DNA of 64,000 bases. Origin: UBA1181 sp045639525. GTDB lineage: Bacteria > Bacteroidota > Bacteroidia > Bacteroidales > Paludibacteraceae. The DNA is taken from contig JAZUDI010000077.1 in NCBI GenBank assembly GCA_045639525.1, positions 101,181-165,180 on the forward strand, written 5' to 3'. Each line of letters starts with the position of its first letter. The first letter of the stretch is position 1. Below, piece by piece: positions 43,949-53,176 of the stretch. Under the pieces are notes generated by a model. It saw nothing but the letters and a program-made list of their open reading frames with translations. It had not been told where the DNA came from and made no database searches. A program made the translations under genes and the position numbers.

Positions 43949-43952
43949 CGTC

Positions 43953-44426
43953 ATGGAAATATTTTTGTCAATCGTCAGTGGCATTTTGATCCTCGTCTCT
44001 ATCGTAGGATGCGTGCTTCCCGCCTTGCCAGGTCCTATCCTCGGTTATGCGGGCATCATCGTGTTGCATCTGACGCAACGGGTTGAATTCGAGACGAAAG
44101 AATTGGTCATACTCGCCATTGCCACGGTTGCGTCCATCGTTCTCGACTATGTGATGGGACCGCTGATGACCAAGAAGTTCGGCGGCAGCAAATGGGGCGT
44201 CGTAGGCAGCATCATCGGATTGATCATAGGTCTATTCTTTGGGCCGTTGGGTATTATCGTCGGCCCTTTTCTCGGAGCGGTAGGAGGAGAACTCATCAAC
44301 GACAAAGATGCGAATCGAGCGATCAAATCAGGGTTGGGATCCTTCATCGGATTCCTCGTCACCACAGGCTTCAAGCTGATAGTATGTTGTGTTTTCCTAT
44401 ACTATTATGTCACTAAAATAGTATAA
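43953..44426 (+). CDS. DUF456 family membrane protein
   Basis: 157 residues, nearly all hydrophobic, five or so transmembrane helices with glycine-rich stretches (GCVLPALPGPILGYAG near the N-terminus; SIIGLIIGLFFGPLGIIVGP in the middle; GGELINDKDANRAIKSGLGS before the last helix). These are the DUF456 signature segments. Function unknown. It precedes purU by 79 bases but purU has its own promoter. Confidence 0.87.
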   Translation: MEIFLSIVSGILILVSIVGCVLPALPGPILGYAGIIVLHLTQRVEFETKELVILAIATVASIVLDYVMGPLMTKKFGGSKWGVVGSIIGLIIGLFFGPLGIIVGPFLGAVGGELINDKDANRAIKSGLGSFIGFLVTTGFKLIVCCVFLYYYVTKIV

Positions 44427-44451
44427 AAACAGGCATTTCACTTCCGTTTTA

Positions 44452-44482
44452 TTGGTCAAACCAAACAAAATGCCTAATTTTG
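44452..44482 (+). promoter_or_regulatory. Promoter of purU
   Basis: TTG (44452-44454), 20 bases, TAATTTTG (44475-44482). The predicted start near 44487 lies after upstream in-frame ATGs, supporting 44506 as the true start codon. Confidence 0.65.
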
Positions 44483-44505
44483 CGCCGAAGTATTTTAAGA
44501 AAGAA

Positions 44506-45369
44506 ATGGAAAATAAACAAACTGCAATCCTTTTGGTTCACTGCCCCGACAAGCAAGGTATCTTGGCGGCGGTAACCGACTTCATCAATGTCAACAAAGG
44601 AAACATCGTATATTTGGACCAACACGTGGACTATGTACAAAACACATTCTTCACCCGTATCGAGTTCGACCTTGCCAATTTCATCATTCCAAGAGATAAA
44701 ATCGAAGAGTATTTCCATACCCTTTTCGCCAGCAAATACGAAATGGATTTCAAGCTCTATTTCTCGGATGTGAAACCAAAGATGGCGATCTTCGTCTCTA
44801 AGATGTCCCACTGTTTGTTCGATATTCTTTCCAGATATTACAATGGAGATTTGAACGTGGAGATTCCGTTCATCATCAGCAACCATCCTGACTTGGCTTG
44901 GATCGGTGAGAAATTCGGCATTCCATACCACGTCTTCCCTATCAACAAGGAGAACAAAGCCGAGCAAGAGGCCAAGGAGATGCAACTTTTGAAAGAGAAC
45001 CATGTCGATTTCATCGTTTTGGCTCGTTATATGCAAATCATTTCAGAAGAGATGATCCAAGAGTACCCTAACAAGATCATCAACATTCACCACTCCTTCC
45101 TTCCCGCTTTCGTGGGTGCTAAACCGTACCATGCGGCTTACGAGCGTGGTGTGAAGATCATTGGCGCGACGAGCCACTATGTCACCTCCGAACTGGACGC
45201 AGGTCCTATCATCGAACAGGATGTGGCACGCGTGACACACAAAGACACCGTTCAGTCCTTCATCCACAAGGGACAGGATTTGGAGAAAATCGTCTTATCA
45301 AGAGCGGTTGAAAAGCATATCGACAGAAAGGTGTTGGTCTATAAAAACCGAACTGTGGTATTCAGTTAA
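44506..45369 (+). CDS. purU: Formyltetrahydrofolate deformylase
   Basis: 287 residues from the ATG at 44506. An N-terminal ACT domain (AILLVHCPDKQGILAAVTDF) is followed by a formyltransferase-like catalytic domain with LARYMQIISEEM, NIHHSFLPAFVGAKPYHAAY (catalytic Asn-x-His) and GATSHYVTSELDAGPIIEQ. PurU hydrolyses 10-formyl-THF to THF and formate, feeding formate to purine synthesis and balancing one-carbon pools. Length is normal (about 280). A terminator follows. Confidence 0.95.
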   Translation: MENKQTAILLVHCPDKQGILAAVTDFINVNKGNIVYLDQHVDYVQNTFFTRIEFDLANFIIPRDKIEEYFHTLFASKYEMDFKLYFSDVKPKMAIFVSKMSHCLFDILSRYYNGDLNVEIPFIISNHPDLAWIGEKFGIPYHVFPINKENKAEQEAKEMQLLKENHVDFIVLARYMQIISEEMIQEYPNKIINIHHSFLPAFVGAKPYHAAYERGVKIIGATSHYVTSELDAGPIIEQDVARVTHKDTVQSFIHKGQDLEKIVLSRAVEKHIDRKVLVYKNRTVVFS

Positions 45370-45393
45370 TTCACACATTCAGTTAAATCACAT

Positions 45394-45428
45394 AAGAGAT
45401 GGAACGAACTTCCATCTCTTCTTTTTTC
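45394..45428 (+). terminator. Terminator of purU
   Basis: AAGAGATGGA (45394-45403) pairs with TCCATCTCTT (45411-45420), followed by a T-rich run. The next gene's ATG (45431) follows only two bases later. Confidence 0.8.
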
Positions 45429-45430
45429 TT

Positions 45431-46612
45431 ATGGAACTTACTCCTGCACTTTCCGCCTATATCCAAGCACATCGCAACGAAGATGTACAGAAGTTGGCAC
45501 TCCGCGACCAAAAGAAATTGGGAGAGGAGGCACCCTTTGTATTGAATCAAATCAACGGATGGCAGAAGGCGAAGGCGAAAATTCCCACATGGAGCCAAAT
45601 AGAGGGTCTCATCTACCCTATCCAGCTCTCAATGGAACAGTGTTCATCGGAGACTACTGCCACCTATAAATCCTCATTGGTGAAGGGAGTCTCATTCACC
45701 GACCTGACAGGAGGTTTCGGTGTGGACTTCTCCTTCATTGGCGCACGATTCAAGGACGCCACCATGGTGGAGCGAAACGAAGAGCTCTGCCGCATCGCCA
45801 CACACAATATGCCTCTTCTATCACTTCCGCAAGCCCAAGTGGTGCAGGGCGACGGTATGGCGTATCTACAAGAAATGGCGCCTGTCGATGTGATCTTTAT
45901 CGACCCCGCCCGACGAGACGGACAAGGGAGAAAAACAGTCTCCATCGCGGATTGCGAGCCCAATCTGTTGGACTATAACGATCTATTATTGGAGAAGGGA
46001 AAACAAGTATTGGTCAAATACTCCCCCATGTTAGACATCTCTTTGGCTATTAAGGAGTTGAAGGGTGTAGAAGCTGTACACATCGTCTCAGTGGAGAACG
46101 AGTGTAAAGAGTTGCTCTTCCTCTTAGGGAGTAGTGTCGCGGAACAGATTCCATTCACCTGCGTGAATCTAAGCAAAAAGGGCGACAGCCACTTCACCTT
46201 CACCGCCGAGGAGGAGAAGATTTGTCCCGCCTCGTTAGCCACCTCAATAGGTCAATACCTCTACGAGCCCAACAGCTCACTTCTTAAGGCGGGCGCCTAC
46301 AAAATTCTTTGTAAGCGCCTGGGGGTAAAGAAACTGGACACAAGCAGCCACCTATATACATCAGACGAATATGTCAGCGATTTTCCCGGCAGATCATTCC
46401 GTGTCATCGCACCATTCACCCTAAACAAAAAAGAGTGCAAGGAACAGCTAAAAGGGATCGACAAAGCCAACATCGCTGTCAGAAATTTCCCATTAAACAC
46501 CAATGAATTACGTAGCAGGTTGAAGCTCAAAGAGGGAGGCGACACCTATCTATTCGCCACCACGATTCAAAACGACCACATCATCGTGAAATGTGAGAAG
46601 GCGGATCGATAA
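45431..46612 (+). CDS. SAM-dependent methyltransferase with THUMP-like domain
   Basis: 393 residues from the ATG at 45431, just after a terminator; a 41-codon upstream extension overlaps purU and is rejected. A helical N-terminal part precedes a Rossmann core (SFTDLTGGFGVDFSFIG near 95; VDVIFIDPARRDGQGRK near 153 as the DPAR motif). The C-terminal half matches the THUMP-like domain of Bacteroidota methyltransferases. Target nucleic acid unknown; RNA methylation is likely. It sits so close to the purU terminator that its transcription probably depends on readthrough or an internal promoter. Confidence 0.85.
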   Translation: MELTPALSAYIQAHRNEDVQKLALRDQKKLGEEAPFVLNQINGWQKAKAKIPTWSQIEGLIYPIQLSMEQCSSETTATYKSSLVKGVSFTDLTGGFGVDFSFIGARFKDATMVERNEELCRIATHNMPLLSLPQAQVVQGDGMAYLQEMAPVDVIFIDPARRDGQGRKTVSIADCEPNLLDYNDLLLEKGKQVLVKYSPMLDISLAIKELKGVEAVHIVSVENECKELLFLLGSSVAEQIPFTCVNLSKKGDSHFTFTAEEEKICPASLATSIGQYLYEPNSSLLKAGAYKILCKRLGVKKLDTSSHLYTSDEYVSDFPGRSFRVIAPFTLNKKECKEQLKGIDKANIAVRNFPLNTNELRSRLKLKEGGDTYLFATTIQNDHIIVKCEKADR

Positions 46613-46650
46613 ATCCGACACCTTGGAGTTCAAAACATAACAGAAAAAGA

Positions 46651-46691
46651 AGAATCGGACAGCGGAATCACTCCCCTGTCCGATTCTTTTT
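46651..46691. terminator. Terminator between convergent methyltransferase and nrdG genes
   Basis: AGAATCGGACAG (46651-46662) pairs perfectly with CTGTCCGATTCT (46676-46687), followed by TTTTT. It can serve the + strand gene and, with the A run on its left, also the minus-strand nrdG. Confidence 0.88.
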
Positions 46692-46708
46692 ACAAAACAC
46701 ATCAATTA

Positions 46709-47176
46709 TTATTTTTTCCAGAAACGATCCGTGATATTCACCATCTCCCCTCCTTCGATCCGATACAATCGTTGATTGGTAGTTGTGGACTTCAACGGTC
46801 CAAACTCAGCCATATAACGGCCTATTTTCACAAAGTCAAAATCTATCAGCGGGAAGGATTCAGGCAACTGATTCTTACCTGAATACCAGCCCACTTTGAT
46901 TTTACCCGAATTTCGATTTTTCAAATATTTCGCCAAAGCAGCCACACTGAAAGGCTCCGCATCACCACCCATAAAACAGACGCAAGTGATGGTTCTGCCA
47001 TATTTCTCCAGCAAGGCGTCTAACGCCACTTCATCCAACACCTCGCCCACATCCTTCATCAAATAGGGACTGTGGCAACCCTCGCAGTGATTGGGGCAGT
47101 TGGAGATATTGATCGCCAAGGTCACCTCATCGGGTATCTCCTGGAAGACAATATCATAATCGGCGTACTTCAGCAT
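46709..47176 (-). CDS. nrdG: Anaerobic ribonucleotide reductase activating protein
   Basis: 155 residues of the radical-SAM activase family: CPNHCEGCH (CxxxCxxC, 4Fe-4S) near residue 27, CVCFMGGDAEPF later. NrdG installs the glycyl radical on NrdD using SAM. It lies 11 bases after nrdD in one operon. Length fits the short activase group. Confidence 0.93.
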   Translation of the reverse strand: MLKYADYDIVFQEIPDEVTLAINISNCPNHCEGCHSPYLMKDVGEVLDEVALDALLEKYGRTITCVCFMGGDAEPFSVAALAKYLKNRNSGKIKVGWYSGKNQLPESFPLIDFDFVKIGRYMAEFGPLKSTTTNQRLYRIEGGEMVNITDRFWKK

Positions 47177-47187
47177 ACAACCTACTC

Positions 47188-49275
47188 TTAGAACTTAGCG
47201 TAGAAACGACGTGCCGCCTCCTCTTGACGAGGCTCTGAGAAGTTGCTGACGCGCTTCATATATCCGATGACACGAGTCAAATAATCGACATTGTTGCTAT
47301 GGCATGAAGGACACTCCTTCAAATAACGCTTATCGATGCATCCACAATCGTTACAGATGGTGTTAGGAATGTTGAAGGTGAAATAGTTACAACCCTCGTC
47401 AGCCGCCATACGCAAGATCTGTCTGTATTGTTGCTTTGATAAGTGCTCCTCCAAGTTCAAGTGAAGTGCGGAACCACCCGTCAAATGTTCGATGTACTTC
47501 TTACCGTGCAACTTAAACTTATCAGCCACGTTCAAAGAGGTATCCTCCACAATGTAGAAGTAGCTATTGTAGCAGTCACGAGGAACGACATAACCATCCT
47601 CACGGTCCCACTTCGCATGCTTAACACCCACATTCTCGGCAGGAATCATCTCGCAGTTGAACATCACCTCCTTGGTTCTATACTTCTTATTGTACTTCTC
47701 AACCAAGCCCAACACATCTTGAACGAACTTCACATAGTCCGGACTATCCTTGATCTCGATCCCCAAGAACTCGGCTGCCTCTACCAAACCGTTCACACCG
47801 ATTGTGAGGTATTGTCTGCCCAAGTTGATGTAACCGGCATCGAACAATGGAAGCAATCCACGTTTTTGGAAATCCTTCAAATTCTCGTTGTAAGAGAGTT
47901 GCACCTTGTGAACAAGGTCAACCACCTCCTCCAAATATGAGAGGTATGGCATACCGTTCTTCACCGCATATTGGATACAACGGTTCAAGTTGACGGTCAA
48001 TACACTCTTGGAACCGGTAGAGACACCACCCGCACCCAATGTGTAGCTAAATCCATTGTCTTGGATCTCGTTTCTCAAACGACAGCAGCTACTCAACGAA
48101 TCGGCGTTGTCGCTGATGTAGGTAAAGAATGAGTGTCCCTCGGCATACATCTCCGCAGTGAAATCACCCCACTCTTCGTCCTTCACCTCGCCATTCTCGG
48201 TAAGCAGAGCCATGGTCTCCACAGGGAAGGTCAACGGCGTCTTGGTACGCTCCTTGTTGAACCACTTCATGAAACGCTTCTGCAACCAGCTGAGAGACTC
48301 CCAATGCGGTTGAGAACCATCAGGGAAGACGAAGTTCTCGAACAAACTATTGAAATAGTACTTATCGTAGTATGAGATATTCCAGAATACAGCTTGGAAG
48401 TTACGGGCTCCGGTTGGTTGGTTGATGGAATAAACGATCTGCTCGAAGCAATCGGTGATCACCTTATCCAACGAACGTTGACGTACAGAGAGATCCACCA
48501 CGCGGTCGGCATCCTTGTAATAATCTTGACCATACTCCTTACCGATGAAGTAGTTCATATACATCAAGAACTCTGGTGTCGCGCAGGCGCCGCTCAACAT
48601 ACTGGAAACCATGAACACCATATTCACAAAACCACCGCAGAAGGACTTCAAATTGGTAGGAGCCTTCGAGTTACCGCCAATTGAAAGCGTACCACCGATC
48701 AACCATGGGTACATAGTGATACTTGCGCAGTAGTTGGCCAAACTGGTCTCATCATTCTTGTAGATGAAGTGGGTGCTCAACAAATTAAGATATTTGTCGG
48801 AAATCTCCTTGCCGTACATCTCCTTCAAACGATCGGTCAAAAGACGACGGTTCAAACGGATGAAGTTTGATTTAGGAAGCTCACCGATCAATGTGGCGAT
48901 ATTCTTGTTCTCAACGTTCGCGTTGGCATCGTACTTACTTCCTGTAGCGGAATTGGTCGCGTTACAATAGTCGATCAAGAACTTCAACTTGTTACGAACC
49001 TCACGATCCTCGAGGTGTTGTTGACGATACAAGATGTAGGATTTAGCCACCATAAAGTACTTCTCCGACATCAATGCCACCTCCACCTGGTTTTGGATCT
49101 CCTCCACACTCATTCCATTGTGGATGCTCACCCTACTCAAAATTTGGGTAAGAATCTCTTGTGTAGCGAAACTACCTACAGAAAGGAACGCCCGAGCAAT
49201 GGCATTCTTGATCTTGTCGATGGAAAACGCTTCTACCGCGCCATCACGCTTAACGATGAAAATATTACCGCTCAT
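47188..49275 (-). CDS. nrdD: Anaerobic ribonucleoside-triphosphate reductase
   Basis: 695 residues. The N-terminal ATP-cone (FIVKRDGAVEAFSIDKIKNA, about 1-90) is the allosteric site; the large barrel follows; the C-terminus has the zinc site (CNDCGCID and CPSCHSN) and the glycyl-radical loop RVIGYMKRVSNFSEPRQEE, with the radical Gly in VIGY. It reduces ribonucleotides to deoxyribonucleotides without oxygen. nrdG follows directly. The upstream region carries a promoter and triple repeats. Confidence 0.95.
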   Translation of the reverse strand: MSGNIFIVKRDGAVEAFSIDKIKNAIARAFLSVGSFATQEILTQILSRVSIHNGMSVEEIQNQVEVALMSEKYFMVAKSYILYRQQHLEDREVRNKLKFLIDYCNATNSATGSKYDANANVENKNIATLIGELPKSNFIRLNRRLLTDRLKEMYGKEISDKYLNLLSTHFIYKNDETSLANYCASITMYPWLIGGTLSIGGNSKAPTNLKSFCGGFVNMVFMVSSMLSGACATPEFLMYMNYFIGKEYGQDYYKDADRVVDLSVRQRSLDKVITDCFEQIVYSINQPTGARNFQAVFWNISYYDKYYFNSLFENFVFPDGSQPHWESLSWLQKRFMKWFNKERTKTPLTFPVETMALLTENGEVKDEEWGDFTAEMYAEGHSFFTYISDNADSLSSCCRLRNEIQDNGFSYTLGAGGVSTGSKSVLTVNLNRCIQYAVKNGMPYLSYLEEVVDLVHKVQLSYNENLKDFQKRGLLPLFDAGYINLGRQYLTIGVNGLVEAAEFLGIEIKDSPDYVKFVQDVLGLVEKYNKKYRTKEVMFNCEMIPAENVGVKHAKWDREDGYVVPRDCYNSYFYIVEDTSLNVADKFKLHGKKYIEHLTGGSALHLNLEEHLSKQQYRQILRMAADEGCNYFTFNIPNTICNDCGCIDKRYLKECPSCHSNNVDYLTRVIGYMKRVSNFSEPRQEEAARRFYAKF

Positions 49276-49338
49276 TTTATATTTTATATTTTATTTAATT
49301 ATATACACACGCTGGGCTTTATGGTTCTAATTACAGAA

Positions 49339-49371
49339 CAAACATACCGTATATCCGAAGGACACATACAA
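49339..49371 (-). promoter_or_regulatory. Candidate promoter of nrdD
   Basis: TATGTTTG (49346-49339) on the minus strand fits the -7 consensus; TTG (49371-49369) lies 22 bases upstream, slightly long. A start near 49333 would give a leader of about 58 bases. Confidence 0.5.
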
Positions 49372-49374
49372 CCC

Positions 49375-49443
49375 GCGATAGATATCCTCTATCGCACTTG
49401 AGACATTAACACTATGAAATTAACACTGCGGGAAATTAACACT
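49375..49443. repeat. Hairpin plus three ATTAACACT direct repeats upstream of nrdD
   Basis: GCGATAGA/TCTATCGC (49375-49382 with 49388-49395) form a perfect palindrome just beyond the -33 site. ATTAACACT then recurs at 49405, 49419 and 49435 (14 and 16 bases apart). They are suited to be regulator binding sites for anaerobic control. They do not match the NrdR box. Confidence 0.55.
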
Positions 49444-49807
49444 GTACGAAACAACAAAAGTGTATGCTTGCTTTCCCCTCTACAATAAGTCAAAATAGTG
49501 TCGCCGACTTATCTCTTTCGGCGAAACAAAATTAGGCAATAAAAAAAGAAATATATAGCAAAATCAGAGAAAAAGTTATTAACATATCTGCAACTCCGAT
49601 AAACACTTAGTTTTACGATTTTAGGCAACACAAACAGACGATTTCTAGTGAAACTTTTCCCATAATTGAAAAATATCAATTTATAAATATTTGACAATCT
49701 GCACATTAACTAAATATCATCCCATCAACCAACACAAAAAGTTTCCCAAAACGAAAAATTCATCGGCAAACGAAGTTACACAAAACAAGAGACTTACGCA
49801 TAAAAAC

Positions 49808-49841
49808 AAGAGGATCGGTCCACCTGTGTGAACCGATCCTC
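49808..49841 (-). terminator. Terminator of the outer-membrane porin gene
   Basis: GAGGATCGGT (49810-49819) pairs with ACCGATCCTC (49832-49841). On the minus strand it is followed by a mostly T stretch. Confidence 0.75.
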
Positions 49842-49863
49842 AAAAATGACTATTTCACGAAAT

Positions 49864-51174
49864 TTACCAAGCGTATTTCAGCATCATGCAGAGACGATTG
49901 TTCATCACATTACGATCAGACTTCACGTCACCCCAATTATCTACCTCATCGCCATATCCCACATTGGTCAACTCATACTCCAAACCGATGGTGAACCCGC
50001 TGACATTGTAAGAGAAGGCAGGACAAACACGCCACATGAAGTCGATATTCTTCACAGAGCTACGGGTGTAAACCTTGGAAAGGTCCACTAATTCATCCTT
50101 TGAACCCAAGTTCTTGGAGAAACCGACAAAAAGGTTACCCTTGAACTTCTTTCCGTAACACATGTTCACATATCCTGTCAATGAACGGATCGGCGTATAA
50201 GCTTGCGATCCATCCTCATAGATCTCAGAGACACCGTAACCGTTGAACATACTCAAGTGAGGTGTGTTCTCAGCCAAGATACCCTTTGCCTTCAAAGAGA
50301 AATCCTTCTTAGTATAGCTGAGGTAAAGGACAGGAGAGCATGTAGTCAACCGCTCATCCACCTTCACAAGCTTTTTAACAGGTTCAGCCTCTCCCACCAC
50401 CTGCTGTTCGATCGTAGCGGAGGTACGAGGGACGATGGAGATGATGTCCACGCCATAACCGATCTTGAATCCGCCATTGGAATAATCCACGCCCAAGTAA
50501 CACTCTGGGATCTTGTTGTATTTAGAATCATATCCAGATGGACCGACAGACTTGTATTGGAACTGCCACAATGCGGCAGCAGTGAAATCCAAGCCGGCGG
50601 TTTTGAAATCATAACGGATTTGAGGAGAACGGTTGAACGGATGGAATGGCGAACCGGAAGCCAATCCCAAGACATCAGGCAAATCACCCGATACCGGATG
50701 CCAAGTCTGTCCCATCAAGAGTGTATGTTTGCCCTCTCTCCACTTCATATTAAAGTAGGCTTGACGCAGACGGATCATAAAGTTATTGCCGGAGAATCCG
50801 CAGAAGTCCATCTCGATCTTGGCCGCCAAATCAGCGTTTAAGGCACGTACGCCGGAAACATTCAATCCAAGACGAGTAGTGATCGCCAAATAATTCATCT
50901 CCGACTCACTGTTCAAATCATAGTCGGGATTGCTCTTATCATACACCTCATCCTTCGGGATCTGGCCGAAAAGCCCCATATTGCTACTGTAATTCTGACG
51001 CGAATCATAGTAGAAATAGTTACGGACAAATCCGTAAGGCTTCAAATTAGGTTTTCCCCCACTCTTGGGTTTGTCACTGATAATATCCTCCGATACCACC
51101 TTCGCCACAATCGTATCTTGGGCTACTGCGTTAAGCGACAACAAAGTCGCTGCCAATAAGAAAAAACGTTTCAT
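49864..51174 (-). CDS. Outer-membrane beta-barrel porin-like protein
   Basis: 436 residues with a signal peptide (cleavage after NAVAQ). The rest is amphipathic beta strands, with PYGFVRNYFYYDSRQ near residue 46 and a final barrel strand ending MMLKYAW (C-terminal aromatic, as outer-membrane barrels need). The interior LNADLAAKIEMDFCG and FMIRLRQAYFNMKW are typical of Bacteroidota porin-like proteins (DcaP-like). It is probably a porin for small anions. It lies 77 bases downstream of the SLC13 transporter gene, in the same direction, suggesting a joint uptake path. Confidence 0.82.
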   Translation of the reverse strand: MKRFFLLAATLLSLNAVAQDTIVAKVVSEDIISDKPKSGGKPNLKPYGFVRNYFYYDSRQNYSSNMGLFGQIPKDEVYDKSNPDYDLNSESEMNYLAITTRLGLNVSGVRALNADLAAKIEMDFCGFSGNNFMIRLRQAYFNMKWREGKHTLLMGQTWHPVSGDLPDVLGLASGSPFHPFNRSPQIRYDFKTAGLDFTAAALWQFQYKSVGPSGYDSKYNKIPECYLGVDYSNGGFKIGYGVDIISIVPRTSATIEQQVVGEAEPVKKLVKVDERLTTCSPVLYLSYTKKDFSLKAKGILAENTPHLSMFNGYGVSEIYEDGSQAYTPIRSLTGYVNMCYGKKFKGNLFVGFSKNLGSKDELVDLSKVYTRSSVKNIDFMWRVCPAFSYNVSGFTIGLEYELTNVGYGDEVDNWGDVKSDRNVMNNRLCMMLKYAW

Positions 51175-51251
51175 TGATTAGTTATTAAAAAAAACTACGA
51201 GTATTGGAATAATCCGCCACTCGCAGTTCGTTAGTATTTTCACAAATCACA

Positions 51252-52775
51252 CTACTTCAACAATCCACTAAAATTGAAGAGGACGAAGTAACCGATAATC
51301 AAGCTGACAATGCCAACAAAAATGCCGACCATCACCATCTCCTTTTGCTTGATGAATCCCTTTGAGTAGGCGATCGCATTTGGCGGTGTTGAGATAGGCA
51401 AAGACATCGCGAACGATGCGGACAACGCCAAACCTACGATCAAAGTCACAACACCTCCATAAGGCTCCAATTTCTCCGACATTCCAGAGGCTTGCGCCAA
51501 AGCGATGAAGATAGGAATCAAAAGCGCCGCAGTTGCGGAGTTGGACATAAAGGTTGACATCACCAAACACAAGACACCAGAACCAAGGATCAACATGAGT
51601 GTTGGCCATGTGTCAAACGGAATAGAACCAACAATATGTTTAGACATGGTCATTCCGTCAGGACCAAGTTTACCCTCCAAACCAACACCGAGAGCGAAAC
51701 CTCCAGCCACAAGCCAGAGCACATCCCAGTCGATCTTACCAAGATCCTTCTTTTCGAATACACCTGTGATACAGAATACAGCGAAAGGAATCAATGCAAC
51801 GACATTCGCGTTCACGCCAAACAAATCCTTTCCGAATACCCACAAGAAAATTGTAAGGGCGAAAGTGACATAAACGACAATCGCTTTAGGGCTCTTATCC
51901 ACTTCACCTTCCAACTTCACCTTGATCTCATCTTTTTGTGTAGGGAAAATCTTGCACAAAAACAACCAGGCGATACAAAGAATCAACATGGCAACTGGCA
52001 CCATGACCATCATCCAGGTTCCGAAACTGATGTTCACACCAGCCTTCTCCAACCATCCCACAGCCACAACATTTGGAGGTGTACCGATAGGCGAACCGAT
52101 ACCACCAATATTAGCGGCAACAGGAATAGACAACGCCAAACCGACACGGCCCTTATCAGACTCAGGCATCGTAGCCAAAACTGGCGTCAAGATAGCGATC
52201 ATCATCGCAGCAGTCGCGGTATTACTCATAAACATGGAGAGAAGCGCAGTAACCACGATGAAACCTAACATGACAAATTTAGGCTTCGTACCGAATGGCT
52301 TCAAAATCGCGCTTGCCAATGTAGCGTCCAATTTATATTTGGTAGCGGCGATAGCCAAAACGAATCCACCCATAAAGAGCATTACAGTAGGATCCGCGAA
52401 GGCTGCCATAATGGATTTCGCGCTCAAAATAGGCGTAGCTTGACCGCCAATCAATGTAACACCCTTGCCCAACTCCTTCGCTGTATCAGCGGAGATAGAG
52501 TCGTGGAAGAAGCTCAACATGCTATCCGATGTGGTAAGCAACATTAAGACCATAATCACGACGGAAGTTCCCCAGATTGGAATAGGTTCCATGATCCACA
52601 TCACTGCCGCCAGAACAAAAATCGCGATAATTCTTTGTTCCACTACGGTCAAACCAGGAACGCCGAAAGCTGAAGTTGGCATTAGCCACACCAGCAATGT
52701 CAAAATGACGGAGGCCGCCAATCCGATAACCTTCTTCATATCCAAAGAAGAAGTATCGATTTTCAAACTACCCAT
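51252..52775 (-). CDS. SLC13/DASS family dicarboxylate transporter
   Basis: 507 residues with about 11 transmembrane helices. Two SNT-type motifs are visible: FMSNTATAAMMIAI near residue 185 and FMSNSATAALLIP near residue 416, each part of the substrate- and sodium-binding hairpins. The LPISTPPNAIAYSKGFI segment is the second family signature. It moves succinate, fumarate, malate or citrate with Na+. Its place next to a porin-like gene and opposite an acyl-CoA carboxylase operon fits succinate/propionate metabolism (inference). Confidence 0.9.
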   Translation of the reverse strand: MGSLKIDTSSLDMKKVIGLAASVILTLLVWLMPTSAFGVPGLTVVEQRIIAIFVLAAVMWIMEPIPIWGTSVVIMVLMLLTTSDSMLSFFHDSISADTAKELGKGVTLIGGQATPILSAKSIMAAFADPTVMLFMGGFVLAIAATKYKLDATLASAILKPFGTKPKFVMLGFIVVTALLSMFMSNTATAAMMIAILTPVLATMPESDKGRVGLALSIPVAANIGGIGSPIGTPPNVVAVGWLEKAGVNISFGTWMMVMVPVAMLILCIAWLFLCKIFPTQKDEIKVKLEGEVDKSPKAIVVYVTFALTIFLWVFGKDLFGVNANVVALIPFAVFCITGVFEKKDLGKIDWDVLWLVAGGFALGVGLEGKLGPDGMTMSKHIVGSIPFDTWPTLMLILGSGVLCLVMSTFMSNSATAALLIPIFIALAQASGMSEKLEPYGGVVTLIVGLALSASFAMSLPISTPPNAIAYSKGFIKQKEMVMVGIFVGIVSLIIGYFVLFNFSGLLK

Positions 52776-53121
52776 AAAAAATCTTATTAAAACTAAATTA
52801 AATAAATATTACCTTTTCTAATAAAACAGCGATAAGCCACTGCCGAAAAAACTCCGCAAATGTATAAAAATTCAAACCACAATTCTCTTTAAAAGAGAGT
52901 TTTTTTTCAACAAGTATCAAAAACTATATTCTACATACATGAATCTGAAATATTTAACATAAAAACCACCATTTTGCACCATAGATTGCCATTTTTTTTG
53001 AAGTTTATAAGAAAAAAAAACCTACCTTTGCACGGATTTGGTATATTAGGGCCAGACCATAGGGAGTCACAGAGGTGAATACCTTATTATATAATTAAGA
53101 TTTAACCAACCAATTTCAATA
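52776..53121. promoter_or_regulatory. Divergent promoter region between SLC13 gene and carboxylase operon
   Basis: On the minus strand TACATTTG (52864-52857) is the -7 box for the SLC13 gene. A CTCTTTAAAAGAGAG palindrome (52885-52899) with a T run to its right lies between. On the plus strand TTTG (52997-53000), 22 bases, TACCTTTG (53023-53030) is the carboxylase promoter. No gene is supported in this stretch. Confidence 0.6.
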
Positions 53122-53159
53122 GGACTACGCCGTTATTGGTTTATGCAACGGAGAAGTCC
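53122..53159 (+). promoter_or_regulatory. Structured leader hairpin of the acyl-CoA carboxylase operon
   Basis: GGACT (53122-53126) pairs with AGTCC (53155-53159), and CCGTT (53130-53134) with AACGG (53147-53151), around a 3/3 internal loop and a 12-base apical loop. It ends 17 bases before the accC start, in a leader of about 140 bases. Confidence 0.6.
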
Positions 53160-53176
53160 AAAATGTTTGTGAAGTT

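Larger units (their letters stand above)
49276..49807. other. Intergenic control region upstream of nrdD
   Basis: More than 500 bases with no supported gene. It holds a minus-strand promoter candidate (49339-49371), a hairpin (49375-49395), three ATTAACACT repeats (49405-49443), a TCGCCGA/TCGGCGA inverted repeat (49501-49507 with 49518-49524) and a second -7-like TAATTTTG on the minus strand at 49534-49527. From about 49545 the sequence is AT-rich with nothing recognised. Confidence 0.5.

Noticed and set aside
45308..45430. Longer start for the THUMP-like methyltransferase at 45308
   Set aside because: It would overlap the purU end and run through the purU terminator; residues before 45431 do not resemble the family.
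49405..49443. NrdR boxes before nrdD
   Set aside because: The repeats ATTAACACT do not match the palindromic NrdR consensus ACACwATATwGTGT.
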